Origin: Eubacterium sp.
GTDB lineage: Bacteria > Bacillota > Clostridia > Lachnospirales > Lachnospiraceae
Length of the DNA stretch: 59,594 bases
Assembly (NCBI GenBank): GCA_017541035.1
Contig: JAFXZW010000109.1
Coordinates: forward strand, 1 to 59,594
Reading direction: 5' to 3'
Shown: positions 32,236 through 41,336 of the stretch, in pieces
How the letters are laid out: each line of letters starts with the position of its first letter
Position numbering within the stretch: the stretch's first letter is position 1
Notes under the pieces: model-generated
Told to the model about the DNA's origin: nothing
The model's input: only the letters and a program-made list of their open reading frames with translations
Databases searched by the model: none
Translations under genes and position numbers: made by a program

Positions 32236-33696
32236 TTAGTCTTCCTTCTTCATCAAGTGGCAGATGGTCAGAATTCCGGCGATGTCCTTCTTCCTGAGGC
32301 ATGCTTTCAGCTCCTTCCTCCGCCTGTACAGGAAGATTATGAGGAAGCCCCCACAGGCGCCGACCAGAAGATACCGGAGAATGGACAGGGGGTAGAGGAA
32401 GCTTACGCCGATTCCCAGGGCCAGCGAGCCTGCCAGTACCATGACATTGAACTTCATATCATAGATATCCTGCTTGCCGATCCGGCGAACGAAGCTGTAA
32501 TGAATGAAAAGCAGCGCGACATACCCGGCCAGCGTGGTATAAGCCGCAGCAGCATAACCGAAAAGGTTGATGAAGATCACATTCAGCACCACATTGATAG
32601 CCGCGGCAATCATGGTTCCCAGCATGATCTGCTTCTGCTTCTTGTGATAATATTCGATATTAACATACAGGGTATACAGCATTTGCGCCACATATCCCAA
32701 CATGACCGGTGCCACAACGGGAAGCGCCGGCATATATTTCTCTCCTCCCATTAAAAGAAGCAGTTCCGGTGCCAGCAGAATGACCAGAATAACCACACCT
32801 GCAAAGACCAGGATGATGGGGCGGGCTACCCGGCCGATATCCTTATCCTCTCCCCTGTGCATTTTCTCATAGCACCAGGGGCCCCAGGCCTGATTCACGG
32901 AAGTCCAGAGCACAGCCACAACCATGGCGCAGCTATAGGCTACGGAATAAAGAGCTGCTTCCGTATCACCGCACATTTTCTTGATCATGACCCTGTCACT
33001 GGAGGACAGGATCGTATTTGACAGAGTATGGAGGATGAGAGGAAGGGCAACGGGCAGGGCGAACTTTACATATTCCAGCTTAAAACAACGCCCCTTCAGG
33101 ACAACATACAGGAAAATGCCCGCGGATGCGAGGATCCACACGCCGTAGTAACCGGTCACGCGTGCGTTCAGTTTGTCCTTCTCCTCCGACAACACCACCA
33201 TCAGTACAGCTGTCAGGATTGAGAAGATCGCCGGCAGAAGGGATGTGATAAGGGTATATTTGTACTGCAGATAGATCCGGAATTTGGAATGCAGGATTGA
33301 CACAGCCGGACTGACAATAAAGTAAATGAACATGACGTGCATCATATACTCGGAGATGCCCAGCACCTCCGTCACCTGATCCCTGAACAGGACACAGATC
33401 CCGTAAAGCACAGCAGAAACGAGAGACCCCATCAGGGTTATGGTAGACATGAACTCCTTCAGCCGGTCCTTATACTCAAAATGTGCGAGGCTGACGGAGG
33501 TGTAGAGATCCAGCGTGGCCACACTGGTGAGGATGGTGACCCATGCCGCAAAATTGGCATAGCTTCCCACAGCCTCCTCGCTCATCAGACGGGTAAAGAT
33601 CGGTGTCGTGATAAAGGTGAGGCCCTTCAGGATAAATGTGCAGATTGTGTACCAGGTTCCGGCTTTTAATGCCTTTCGCCCTACCGTCTCGTCCAT
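32236..33696 (-). CDS. Oligosaccharide/teichoic-acid flippase (Wzx/TacF-like)
   Basis: 486 residues with about 14 membrane helices and the polysaccharide-flippase N terminus (KAGTWYTICTFILKGLTFIT, then TPIFTRLMSEEAVGSYA). It moves lipid-linked glycan repeat units across the membrane. In pneumococcus the related TacF, which exports choline-bearing teichoic acid units, is encoded beside licA and licC; the same neighbourhood here suggests an analogous role. It is a monocistronic leftward gene ending at the hairpin near 32050. The substrate is inferred from context only. Confidence 0.85.
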   Translation of the reverse strand: MDETVGRKALKAGTWYTICTFILKGLTFITTPIFTRLMSEEAVGSYANFAAWVTILTSVATLDLYTSVSLAHFEYKDRLKEFMSTITLMGSLVSAVLYGICVLFRDQVTEVLGISEYMMHVMFIYFIVSPAVSILHSKFRIYLQYKYTLITSLLPAIFSILTAVLMVVLSEEKDKLNARVTGYYGVWILASAGIFLYVVLKGRCFKLEYVKFALPVALPLILHTLSNTILSSSDRVMIKKMCGDTEAALYSVAYSCAMVVAVLWTSVNQAWGPWCYEKMHRGEDKDIGRVARPIILVFAGVVILVILLAPELLLLMGGEKYMPALPVVAPVMLGYVAQMLYTLYVNIEYYHKKQKQIMLGTMIAAAINVVLNVIFINLFGYAAAAYTTLAGYVALLFIHYSFVRRIGKQDIYDMKFNVMVLAGSLALGIGVSFLYPLSILRYLLVGACGGFLIIFLYRRRKELKACLRKKDIAGILTICHLMKKED

Positions 33697-33851
33697 TTAG
33701 GGAGCTCCTTCGCAGGTAATGCTTTTTGCATTATTCTTTAGAGTGTATCAAAAAAGCACAGTCTTTTCAATCCCGGAATATTTTCTTCAGCCTGCCCAAA
33801 ATCCTTCTCCCGCATCAAAATAAGGGGGGTAATACGTTCAAATATTTCCTG

Positions 33852-33880
33852 TTGTCTCACATATCAGGATTCGCTAAAAT
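33852..33880 (+). promoter_or_regulatory. Promoter candidate for the GH26-like gene
   Basis: TTGTCT (33852-33857), 17-bp spacer, TAAAAT (33875-33880), about 70 bases before the ATG. Confidence 0.45.
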
Positions 33881-33950
33881 GGTGGCAGGGTTTTAGACCC
33901 GGCATCATACAATTGCCTTTATAGGATCATTTATAAGGAGAACACGGCAC

Positions 33951-35603
33951 ATGAAGCTTCAGAAGCTTTCCATCGATTATTCCCATTTTACACGTAAGGA
34001 GATCCTGTCCGTAAAGAAGGTCCGCCTTACTCCGGCCGGCTGCGCTCTGGATCTGGGCGACGGCAGCGAACGGGGCGAATACGTCAATCAAGATTATATC
34101 CTGCATCGTCTCGGCCGCCCGGTACGCGCCATCAATCTCATGTACACCTATTATCCTCTTGACCCGGAATGGCCATCCCGCAGCAGCGAAGCCCATCCGG
34201 ACATGGAGGTTCACGGACAGTGGGACTATCCCTATGATGATTATTTCCCCTACGGCGGAGGAACCGGGGGCGATCGGAACGCCAAGGTTTTTCAGGAGAT
34301 GCGTGACATCCGCCGGCACGGAGAGGATATCCTGCTCACCCTCACCACGGACTGCAGGATCCCAGACGAGGAGATCATCGCCATTGCCAGGGATCTGAAG
34401 CCCTTCGGGCGTCTCAAACTGCGTATGAATCACGAATGTGCCGGCCGCTGGTTCACTCATAACCGCAGATACAGCTACGAAGAGGTTGGTGTATTTTTCG
34501 TGCGTTTCAGTCGGATCATCAAGGAATATGCTCCGAATATCTCTATGATCTTCTGCTCCGGTTTTATTGGTGCCGATGGCAAGATGGAAAAGGAGGATGC
34601 ATTTTGGGATGCCTTCCGTGCTGCAGACATCTGGTCGGGAGACCGGTACTTCACTCTGCATTTCGGCTGGCCGTTCAATGTGTGTGAGACCGGCGACCTC
34701 ACTTATGCAGTAAATCCGGTAGACGATTATATCGATGGAATGAACAAAACCGTAAAACGTCTCACAGAAATCTGTGACGGCAGGCAGAAGCCCTTCTCTG
34801 CTTCAGAGTTTAATGTGGACGGCGATGTGACGGGGCCTGTACTTCAAGGCGACAGTCTGATTCGCTTTGCGGACTACATGGAGCAGAACCGTCCTGACTG
34901 GAAATACAGTCTCTCCCTCTATCAGTTCCGTGACCGTGGCCGTCTGGGATTGGAGATTGAGGACCCCAATAACCCGGAGGTGGGGATCCCTCAGCCATTG
35001 ATGGAGGATTTCAAAAAACTGCTGAAAAGGCCCTTCTTCTCTCCGGGATTGGAGGAAGATGAGACACTCTACATAAAGAATGATGCTGATCAGAAGGAGG
35101 ATGGAGAATCCGCTCTAAAAGCTGATGGATCCGGAATTAAGGAGGATGGATCTGCTAGAAACGAAGTTTGTGCACAGATAGACAGTACTGCTTTCCCGCA
35201 AGGGATGGATGAAGGAAGAACGCCCGATACCCTTACGGATCTTCCTCTGCGCTGGGGCGGTTCCGAGGACGCAGACGGATTGGAACTCACTTTCCGTCTT
35301 GAGAAAACCCCCGTCTTCTTCGAGGTTCTTTTCCCTGAGGAAGCAAATATCATGCTGTCGATCAACGGAAGATGGTTCTACAAGGCTCCGGGTGTCAGGA
35401 TGATCGACCTCATGCCTGCCTTCTTCAGCCCCGATGCACCGACAGTTATCCCGGGACAGGAACTTAAGGTACTGCTCTTCGCACCTCCGGCTGATGGAGA
35501 AAATCCGGAAACGGATGAAGCCGACTGGGCGGAAAACTACTGCACGACTCTTGCGGAGCTGCCAAGGTTCCGGATCCGTTATGCCCCGGTAGCTGAGGTG
35601 TAA
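33951..35603 (+). CDS. GH26-like glycoside hydrolase with C-terminal accessory domain
   Basis: 550 residues. The centre (residues 155-180) reads KLRMNHECAGRWFTHNRRYS, like the acid/base region of clan-A family 26 enzymes (H-E-x-x-G-x-W-F). ASEFNVDG near residue 285 could carry the nucleophile. A repetitive charged linker (residues 375-405, KEDGESALKADGS and GSGIKEDGSA) leads to a beta-rich domain. There is no signal peptide, so it should act in the cytoplasm or leave by another route. AAGGAG precedes ATG. Family assignment is from motifs only; a related clan-A family is possible. Confidence 0.6.
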   Translation: MKLQKLSIDYSHFTRKEILSVKKVRLTPAGCALDLGDGSERGEYVNQDYILHRLGRPVRAINLMYTYYPLDPEWPSRSSEAHPDMEVHGQWDYPYDDYFPYGGGTGGDRNAKVFQEMRDIRRHGEDILLTLTTDCRIPDEEIIAIARDLKPFGRLKLRMNHECAGRWFTHNRRYSYEEVGVFFVRFSRIIKEYAPNISMIFCSGFIGADGKMEKEDAFWDAFRAADIWSGDRYFTLHFGWPFNVCETGDLTYAVNPVDDYIDGMNKTVKRLTEICDGRQKPFSASEFNVDGDVTGPVLQGDSLIRFADYMEQNRPDWKYSLSLYQFRDRGRLGLEIEDPNNPEVGIPQPLMEDFKKLLKRPFFSPGLEEDETLYIKNDADQKEDGESALKADGSGIKEDGSARNEVCAQIDSTAFPQGMDEGRTPDTLTDLPLRWGGSEDADGLELTFRLEKTPVFFEVLFPEEANIMLSINGRWFYKAPGVRMIDLMPAFFSPDAPTVIPGQELKVLLFAPPADGENPETDEADWAENYCTTLAELPRFRIRYAPVAEV

Positions 35604-35671
35604 AAAGCCTTCAAAATGGTTTCATTCACCTGCAGGCACGGAGAGCTTGAAAACCGCATTGCACAAAACAA

Positions 35672-35703
35672 CAAGGTCCGGTAATTGTACCGGACCTTGC
35701 TTA
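35672..35703. terminator. Terminator hairpin after the GH26-like gene
   Basis: CAAGGTCCGGTA and TACCGGACCTTG pair perfectly (12 bp, 4-base loop), followed by CTTAATACT. Confidence 0.75.
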
Positions 35704-35717
35704 ATACTATCTTCACC

Positions 35718-35840
35718 TCAGTCTCTTCTCTGTGCCTTCATGGCCACCTTATCTTCATACATCGCGCTGTCGGCTTTTGCAAATACCTCCTCAACGCTGC
35801 TGAATTCTTCAGGATTATAAACCGCCATTCCGAAAAAGTC
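35718..35840 (-). pseudogene. C-terminal remnant of a GGDEF domain
   Basis: On the minus strand this reads DFFGMAVYNPEEFSSVEEVF then AKADSAMYEDKVAMKAQRRD and a stop. 'ADSAMYEDK' is the typical closing helix of diguanylate cyclase domains. Only the last 40 residues remain, an in-frame TGA lies just upstream, and the choline-binding gene begins 10 bases away, so a GGDEF gene was cut here. Confidence 0.7.
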
Positions 35841-35850
35841 ACGTCATCAT

Positions 35851-37383
35851 CTACGGATTCAGACAGATGCCGGAGTTGTCAAACTGATAAGTCTTTCCGC
35901 TGATGGCCTTGCTGCCTGTTGCCATGCTGCCGTCACTGTTAAAGTAATACCACTTTCCGCCGGATTTCAGCCAGCCCGTCTTCATTGCGCCTTCCTTGAA
36001 GAAGTACCATTTTCCGGAGAGCTTCTTCCAGCCGGTCTGCATAACGCCGCCCTTGAAGTAGTACCATTTACCGCTGATCTTCTGCCAACCCGTTGCCATA
36101 ACCCCGGTACTCTTGTCGAAGAAATACCATTTACCGCTGATCTTCTGCCAATCAGTTGCCTTATTACCGTTTGCGTCAATGTAATACCATTTTCCGCCTT
36201 CGCTCTTCCATTCAGCTTTTGCAGCAGATGAGCCGCCGAGCGACAGCGCTGCCGAGTGCCATACTTTACGCGGATTCTGATTGCCCAGGAATGAATCATT
36301 CAAGGAAGAATCAGAAGCCAGCTTCTGATTTGCCTTGCTGTTATTTACAAAATCACCCTTTGTCTTTGATATTTCGCTCTGAACCTTCTCGTCCTTTACC
36401 AAATCGGAAATGAATTTTGCCGCATCAACGCCCTGCGTTCCCGTGTCCTTTACGTAGAGGAAGGTTCCACCATACAAGTAAGGTACAGGTCCCTCGCAGA
36501 CCCTGAAAGCACCGGGTTTTCCGTTGTTACCCTCAATGACTCCCTCCATCCAGTTTGTTCCGAAATAACCAAATACCGTTCCGTTTGTGAAGCCAGCACT
36601 CCATTTTTCATCCCACATCCCGGCGCCGTTGTCATATGATTTTGCATCATAGGAATTCAGAAGAACGGATAATTTGGAATAAATATTCTCTGTATAGGAA
36701 ACATATTTCAGATTTTCATCAATGGCCTTCTTATTAACCCCGGAGGTCATATAATAGCCTTTTTCTTTCATCTTCTTCGCAACGTCGTTGAACTTCTGCG
36801 GAGTCGAGATCATCTCCTGAACCGCCTCGGGATCATCGGTTCCGAGAACACTCTTTGCAATGGCTGCGTTATAGAAAAAGCTGTTTGGGCAGAGCTGCCA
36901 GCATATGGCACGGAGTTCTCCATTTACCAATCCCATTTTCTTTGTGATCTCATATGCATCAGCGTAATCCGCCTCATTAAATCCGATCTTCTTCAGTGCG
37001 TCTGCTTTTTTGACAAGCTCCGCTACATCGCCGATATCCGATGCGAAAATAAAGGTATATCCTGTGTATTTTCCGTCCAGGATTGCTTTATACGCCTTCG
37101 TTGCATCCGAGGACATGACGCCAAGGTTGATCACGTTGATCTTCGAGGAAAGCTCCGGATAATTCTTCAGTACGATATTGACTGTTATCACCAGATCGTT
37201 ATCCCACGCTATGATATTTACCTTATCTTTTCTGATTGATTTATCCATCAATGGATAAATATGCTCGCTTAGAATATCATACCCGGAATCCGCCTCAACC
37301 CGATTTCCGGATGCTGCACCGGCGATAAAAAACATCATCACCAGCGTTATTACCAATAACAATCTGCCTCTTCTTTGCTTCAT
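35851..37383 (-). CDS. Secreted solute-binding-like protein with C-terminal choline-binding repeats
   Basis: 510 residues from the ATG at 37383 (GAAGGGAG upstream). Signal peptide: KQRRGR then LLLVITLVMMFFIAGAA, with no lipobox Cys. Residues about 35-385 resemble family-1 extracellular solute-binding proteins (YPLMDKS...INVINLGVMSSDATKAY). Residues 395-510 contain six cell-wall/choline-binding repeats (GGKWYYIDANGNKATDW, SGKWYFFDKSTGVMATGW and so on, G-K-W-Y-Y/F-F). Such repeats bind choline on teichoic acids. A binding protein held to surface choline rather than by a lipid is unusual. It lies 2 kb from the licC/licA/flippase genes. Confidence 0.82.
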   Translation of the reverse strand: MKQRRGRLLLVITLVMMFFIAGAASGNRVEADSGYDILSEHIYPLMDKSIRKDKVNIIAWDNDLVITVNIVLKNYPELSSKINVINLGVMSSDATKAYKAILDGKYTGYTFIFASDIGDVAELVKKADALKKIGFNEADYADAYEITKKMGLVNGELRAICWQLCPNSFFYNAAIAKSVLGTDDPEAVQEMISTPQKFNDVAKKMKEKGYYMTSGVNKKAIDENLKYVSYTENIYSKLSVLLNSYDAKSYDNGAGMWDEKWSAGFTNGTVFGYFGTNWMEGVIEGNNGKPGAFRVCEGPVPYLYGGTFLYVKDTGTQGVDAAKFISDLVKDEKVQSEISKTKGDFVNNSKANQKLASDSSLNDSFLGNQNPRKVWHSAALSLGGSSAAKAEWKSEGGKWYYIDANGNKATDWQKISGKWYFFDKSTGVMATGWQKISGKWYYFKGGVMQTGWKKLSGKWYFFKEGAMKTGWLKSGGKWYYFNSDGSMATGSKAISGKTYQFDNSGICLNP

Positions 37384-37504
37384 AGTCCGCTCCCTTCTTT
37401 TGCTGTGAAAGATTAATAACCAAGGCTTTTCACATGGTTTAACCCAATAAGTGCAAAGCATTAGTCAGTGATAATATTGCACGTAATCATTGTAGCACCT
37501 TCGT

Positions 37505-37768
37505 TTATATACTACAATAGTGATTCCGATTTAAAACAGGCTTAGCTAATTGTCCGATTCTGGTACTTGTTGTTATAATGCCCTCAATTCTATTAGATGA
37601 TTCAATAGACTGGACCTTTGCGACCTCTACAAGTTTTTCCATTTCAACAGGTTTCTGCCTCAAAAACAGCTCCTGTTTCCCTTTGTATTCATGTATCTGA
37701 GAAAGGTAATTCAGGATTTCATTATCCCAACGATATGTTTTGTATTTTTTGTAATCAAACTGTCTCAT
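37505..37768 (-). pseudogene. N-terminal fragment of a Fic-family protein
   Basis: Reads MRQFDYKKYKTYRWDNEILN and continues with EMEKLVEVAKVQSIESSNRI then EGI, the N-terminal helices and the (S/T)xxxE(G/N)-type inhibitory helix region of Fic proteins. It stops after about 85 residues; the HPFxxGNGR AMPylation core is missing. It is therefore a truncated remnant. It could start at 37768 or at an ATG at 37789. Confidence 0.65.
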
Positions 37769-37791
37769 ACTGCACCTACGCCCCTCCATAC

Positions 37792-37820
37792 TCCTAAATT
37801 ATACTCATTAATAGGAGAAA
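37792..37820. promoter_or_regulatory. Palindromic control site upstream of the Fic remnant
   Basis: CTCCTAAATTATACTCATTA then ATAGGAG: the ends CTCCTA/TAGGAG are inverted repeats, and TATAAT on the minus strand lies inside. It looks like an operator over a -10 box. The same GTAGGAG motif recurs 15 bases to the right. Confidence 0.35.
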
Positions 37821-37921
37821 GTCAATGCGTAGGAGATAATTGTTTACAATTATTTATGTTTTCAATCCTGCGCCTTGAAGCCTCCCTCTGTTCCTCGGAT
37901 ATCCTTCTAGGCTTACGGTAA

Positions 37922-38152
37922 GTAACGGCAGATACAGAGCGCCTCGCTGCTACTTCTGATATTGCTGATTGCATGGGCTTAACGCAAAACAAACTAAGCA
38001 GGCCGAGGGCATATCTTATTAATCATGGAATCATCGCCGCTCCGGAACGCGGCAAAGTAATGTTTTGCATTCCTTATCTCGCTGATTATGTGAAAAAAAT
38101 CGATGAGCAGGAAACAAATGTGGTTAAGGTTGCAAGACAGAGAAGGGTGTGA
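37922..38152 (+). pseudogene. C-terminal winged-helix fragment of an AAA-type ATPase
   Basis: Reads ADTERLAATSDIADCMGLTQ, NKLSRPRAYLINHGIIAAPE, RGKVMFCIPYLADYV and a stop at 38150. This matches the C-terminal helix-turn-helix of the archaeal-type AAA ATPases linked to mobile elements (S-x-x-R-x-x-L-I-x-x-G-I-I-x-x-P-x-x-G-x-x-x-F-x-x-P). No start codon or ATPase core precedes it. The gene-poor stretch 37769-38563 consists of such fragments. Confidence 0.55.
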
Positions 38153-38303
38153 CTGTCCCAAGGGTTATAAGCGCGAAATAGTAAATATATGCCCGAGTAT
38201 CAGTGAAAAGTCCGTAGAAGCAGCGATGAAGAAGCTTTTAGACGAGGGATATATAGTAAAACATGGTTCAGGGAAAGGTACTTTTTATTCTAAAAAGTTT
38301 TAG
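38103..38303 (+). pseudogene. Winged-helix C-terminal fragment (possibly from a Fic-type protein)
   Basis: The informative part, from about 38165, reads KREIVNICPSISEKSVEAAM KKLLDEGYIVKHGSGKGTFY, a winged helix with a G-S-G-K-G-T wing like those ending some Fic proteins. The frame overlaps the AAA fragment in its first 50 bases and has no ribosome-binding site. It may be the displaced 3' end of the Fic gene at 37505, now on the other strand. Confidence 0.35.
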
Positions 38304-38422
38304 CTTCTCCTATAATCAAGAAAAAAATAGGCGAAAAGTATTGACAGATATATATGAGGAGGTAATCATCTTGACAGACAGACAGGGTACCCTTCTGTAG
38401 ATAAGCCATGGTTGAAATCAGA

Positions 38423-38460
38423 GCGGTTGTACATAGCAATCAGTACAACCGCCCTTTTTC
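38423..38460 (+). terminator. Hairpin terminator
   Basis: GCGGTTGTAC and GTACAACCGC pair, followed by CCTTTTTC. Just upstream are TTGACA (38340) and GAGGAGG with a 9-codon frame (38371-38400), so a very short transcript could end here. Confidence 0.7.
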
Positions 38461-38563
38461 ATGTTTGAAGTATCCTGAACAAATATGATCATTTTGCCCG
38501 TTTCATAACTTCAAAAATCCCTTATCACCAAATTGATACAACCATCCGCCGAAGCGTTTCAAT

Positions 38564-41263
38564 TTACTCCACATTTTTCAATGCCTCATCCATGGGTACT
38601 CTCCGGATCCGCAGGTAGTCGAAGATCATAACCACCAGATAGGCTCCGAAGGTAATCCCGATGATACTGAGATAGTCAACTGCTCCGAAATGTACCGGCA
38701 GCCAGCCATCCATTCTATTCATGTATGCCACCCAGATTCCTCCCAGTGCCCATACGCCCACAAAAGCCATGATCACCGCGGAGAGGAAAACAAACCAGGT
38801 GGTGCTGATGAGATACAGAGATGCGATCTCTTTATTCTCATAACCCAGGATCTTTACCATGGAGATAGCGTTTTCATTTCTTTCGACGATCACCTTCGTC
38901 AGCATGTAGATCAGGATGATAGCCAGAACAAAGCATACCACCTGGAAGATCTTCATATAGTTTCCCATAGAGTGATTCAACTGGCGGGAGATCTTCAGAA
39001 CATCCTCCTCCGTGATGGAGGCTGCTATATCCTTTTGGGGGATATCCGTGATCTCCTCATCCGAGAGAAATCCATTGAAGGATCCCTCCTTGAATCCGAA
39101 GGTCTGATTGAAATGTGACAGTGGCATCACCACGATCAGGCCACCCGTATAATCCAGGAATCCGGCCACGCGGAAGGTAAATCTGTCGTCCGCAAAGGGC
39201 TTTTTCAGGGTAATGCTGTCCCCCTGCTTCAGCCGGAATTTGTCACGGTAAGCAGTGGAGATATATACTTCATCCTCTGCAAGACCGGAAGGAACAGTAA
39301 GATAGTTACTGCCCTCCAACACGCCGTAAGTCGTGATGGACTCTCCGATCCTGGGACCATCGGTGGTCTTCAGATCTGTCATACTGAATTTCTCCGCGCC
39401 GGGCGTCCCGGTGGTCAGCTCATTTCCGTCCTCATCCTCAGTGGTCTTCAGGATATACTGATTCTTAACGAACATCTCATCCGTAACTGATTCCGTATAG
39501 CTTTTCAAAGTGGCCGGAAGTCCGAAGGAAAAGGCCAGAAGTACCATGACAAAAGCCAGCCCGAAGAACAGCACCAGATAGTTCGGAATATTCTGAAGGA
39601 TAACCCGGATACGGAATCTGTGGAAGAAGGAGAAATGTGGCAGCTTCACCGCTTTTTTCCGCTTTGAGGTTCTCAGGTCATGTCGAAGGAAGCGGAGCGG
39701 TGAAAACCGCATGCTTCTCCGGATCACGATCCATGTCACCAGGATCATAATGGCCACAGGAACCAGCGTCGTCCGGACAAATGCCTCCGGATTCCAGATC
39801 GTTACATATGTGGGAAGACTGTAGCTGTTATAGTACATACCCACAACAATGAACTTGAAAGCCGTATAACCAAGGATATTTCCGACAATGGAGGACACCA
39901 GCGTTACAATCACCGGGACCGCCATATAATGCCTTACCAGTTCTCCCTTTGTGTACCCGGAGGCCCTGAGGGTACCGATGGCAGAGGACTCCTTCGTAAT
40001 GGTACTGGTGGTCGTCACTCCGAATATAAATGCGATCATGACGATCAGGATATAGAGCAGGATTCCGGCCATGACCTCGTCGCCGCTCAGGTCATTTTTA
40101 GCAAAATTCGTAGCGTTATTGCCGTACCGCGGCACATAGTCCTTCAACTCATTTTCAGCCACCGCGCTTTGCGTTGCCACAGCCAGCATGTAATTATCGG
40201 AAAGCTTCTTCTCCTGGTCCTTCTGGTCATCCTCGGAAGCGGAAAGATCAATGGCCTTGTCTCCTAGCTTCTCCCGGTCATACATCCAGGCATAGGTGTA
40301 GTGTGTCCCGACATCAAAGCTGTCGAAGGCTTCCGGCAGCACCAGTCCCACATCAAATGTGATCGCGTCAAACATGGAATCCGTATTATTCTCATACAGC
40401 GTGGAATAGCTCACCATGGCGATGAGCCCGGACACCTTAAAATCCTTTCCCTGAATACGGATGGTGTCTCCCACCTTGATCTTCCGGTTGTCTGCATGCA
40501 TACGATCGATGGCAACTTCCGACGCTTTCTCCGGAAGTTTACCCTCCATCAGACAGGAATGATTCACTTCATCGGTCGTCTGATAGAGACGTACCTTTCC
40601 GTCCTTTACTCCGTCACTGTCGGAATCCTCTTCCAGATCCTTGTTGAAATTCTCATACAGTCGGACAGGAACCGCAAAGAAATTCTCCTCTAATTTCTTC
40701 TGTTCCTCCGATTTTTTGGCTTCCTGCTTATCCCGTTCTTCACCGATCTTCTTATCGATCTCGGCATACGCCTCCTTCCGGGCTTCCTCTACGGCATTGA
40801 CAAACTCATTGGATTCAAGAACCTTCTGCAGGACGTCTTTGTAAGCTTCATCCAATGCCTTCTTCGTTGCTTCGTCATACGGCTCCGCCACGCCTTTATA
40901 TACGGCATCGTGTGCCTGCTGCTCTGCCTGCTCGCGGGATTTCTTCTCTATCTCCTCATCTGCTTCTTTTCTCGCCTTGGCTAATGCCTCTTCCCAGACG
41001 TCTGCCTTCTCGCCGCTCTCCAGCTTCCGGATCAGTTCTTCATCCGCTTTCTGATTCAGCTCGAAATGTCCGTATTCCAAAGTATATTTAATCACCGCAT
41101 CGGATTCTGCTTCCAGCATGCTGTAATTTGCCACATACATACCGGAGACAAACCCAATGGTGATGCTAAGGAGAAGGAAGAGAACCAGATATTTTCTCCA
41201 CTCTCCGATCAATTCCTTCGGAACTCTCTTCTGAAGAGGATTCCGCATTTTCTTCTTGTCCAC
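38564..41263 (-). CDS. FtsX/MacB-type ABC transporter permease with large coiled-coil extracellular region
   Basis: 899 residues. A first helix (YLVLFLLLSITIGFVSGMYV, about residues 25-45) is followed by a long charged helical segment (about residues 65-190, rich in Glu, Lys and Ala, predicted coiled coil) and a MacB-like periplasmic-type domain. Three helices (about 395-520), a second external domain and three C-terminal helices follow, giving a duplicated FtsX architecture. Such permeases use ATP for mechanical work on lipids, peptides or cell-wall hydrolases. The ATPase lies 73 bases upstream. Confidence 0.88.
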   Translation of the reverse strand: MDKKKMRNPLQKRVPKELIGEWRKYLVLFLLLSITIGFVSGMYVANYSMLEAESDAVIKYTLEYGHFELNQKADEELIRKLESGEKADVWEEALAKARKEADEEIEKKSREQAEQQAHDAVYKGVAEPYDEATKKALDEAYKDVLQKVLESNEFVNAVEEARKEAYAEIDKKIGEERDKQEAKKSEEQKKLEENFFAVPVRLYENFNKDLEEDSDSDGVKDGKVRLYQTTDEVNHSCLMEGKLPEKASEVAIDRMHADNRKIKVGDTIRIQGKDFKVSGLIAMVSYSTLYENNTDSMFDAITFDVGLVLPEAFDSFDVGTHYTYAWMYDREKLGDKAIDLSASEDDQKDQEKKLSDNYMLAVATQSAVAENELKDYVPRYGNNATNFAKNDLSGDEVMAGILLYILIVMIAFIFGVTTTSTITKESSAIGTLRASGYTKGELVRHYMAVPVIVTLVSSIVGNILGYTAFKFIVVGMYYNSYSLPTYVTIWNPEAFVRTTLVPVAIMILVTWIVIRRSMRFSPLRFLRHDLRTSKRKKAVKLPHFSFFHRFRIRVILQNIPNYLVLFFGLAFVMVLLAFSFGLPATLKSYTESVTDEMFVKNQYILKTTEDEDGNELTTGTPGAEKFSMTDLKTTDGPRIGESITTYGVLEGSNYLTVPSGLAEDEVYISTAYRDKFRLKQGDSITLKKPFADDRFTFRVAGFLDYTGGLIVVMPLSHFNQTFGFKEGSFNGFLSDEEITDIPQKDIAASITEEDVLKISRQLNHSMGNYMKIFQVVCFVLAIILIYMLTKVIVERNENAISMVKILGYENKEIASLYLISTTWFVFLSAVIMAFVGVWALGGIWVAYMNRMDGWLPVHFGAVDYLSIIGITFGAYLVVMIFDYLRIRRVPMDEALKNVE

Positions 41264-41336
41264 TTTATACTCCTCTCGTTCAGGTAAGCAGGGCAGCCGT
41301 CCGAAGCTGCCCGCGGATCATCTGTTGATTCTCCCG

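Noticed and set aside
31886-32302. Full 138-residue frame overlapping the flippase end
   Set aside because: The first two thirds run antisense-frame through the flippase 3' end and a terminator hairpin; only the last 48 codons are kept as a weak candidate.
33697-33950. A riboswitch upstream of the GH26-like gene
   Set aside because: The leader has a few short stems but no conserved core of a riboswitch class I know.
38340-38460. Small RNA gene between TTGACA (38340) and the terminator
   Set aside because: The -10 is poor (AATCAT) and the nine-codon frame is too short to judge; noted with the terminator only.
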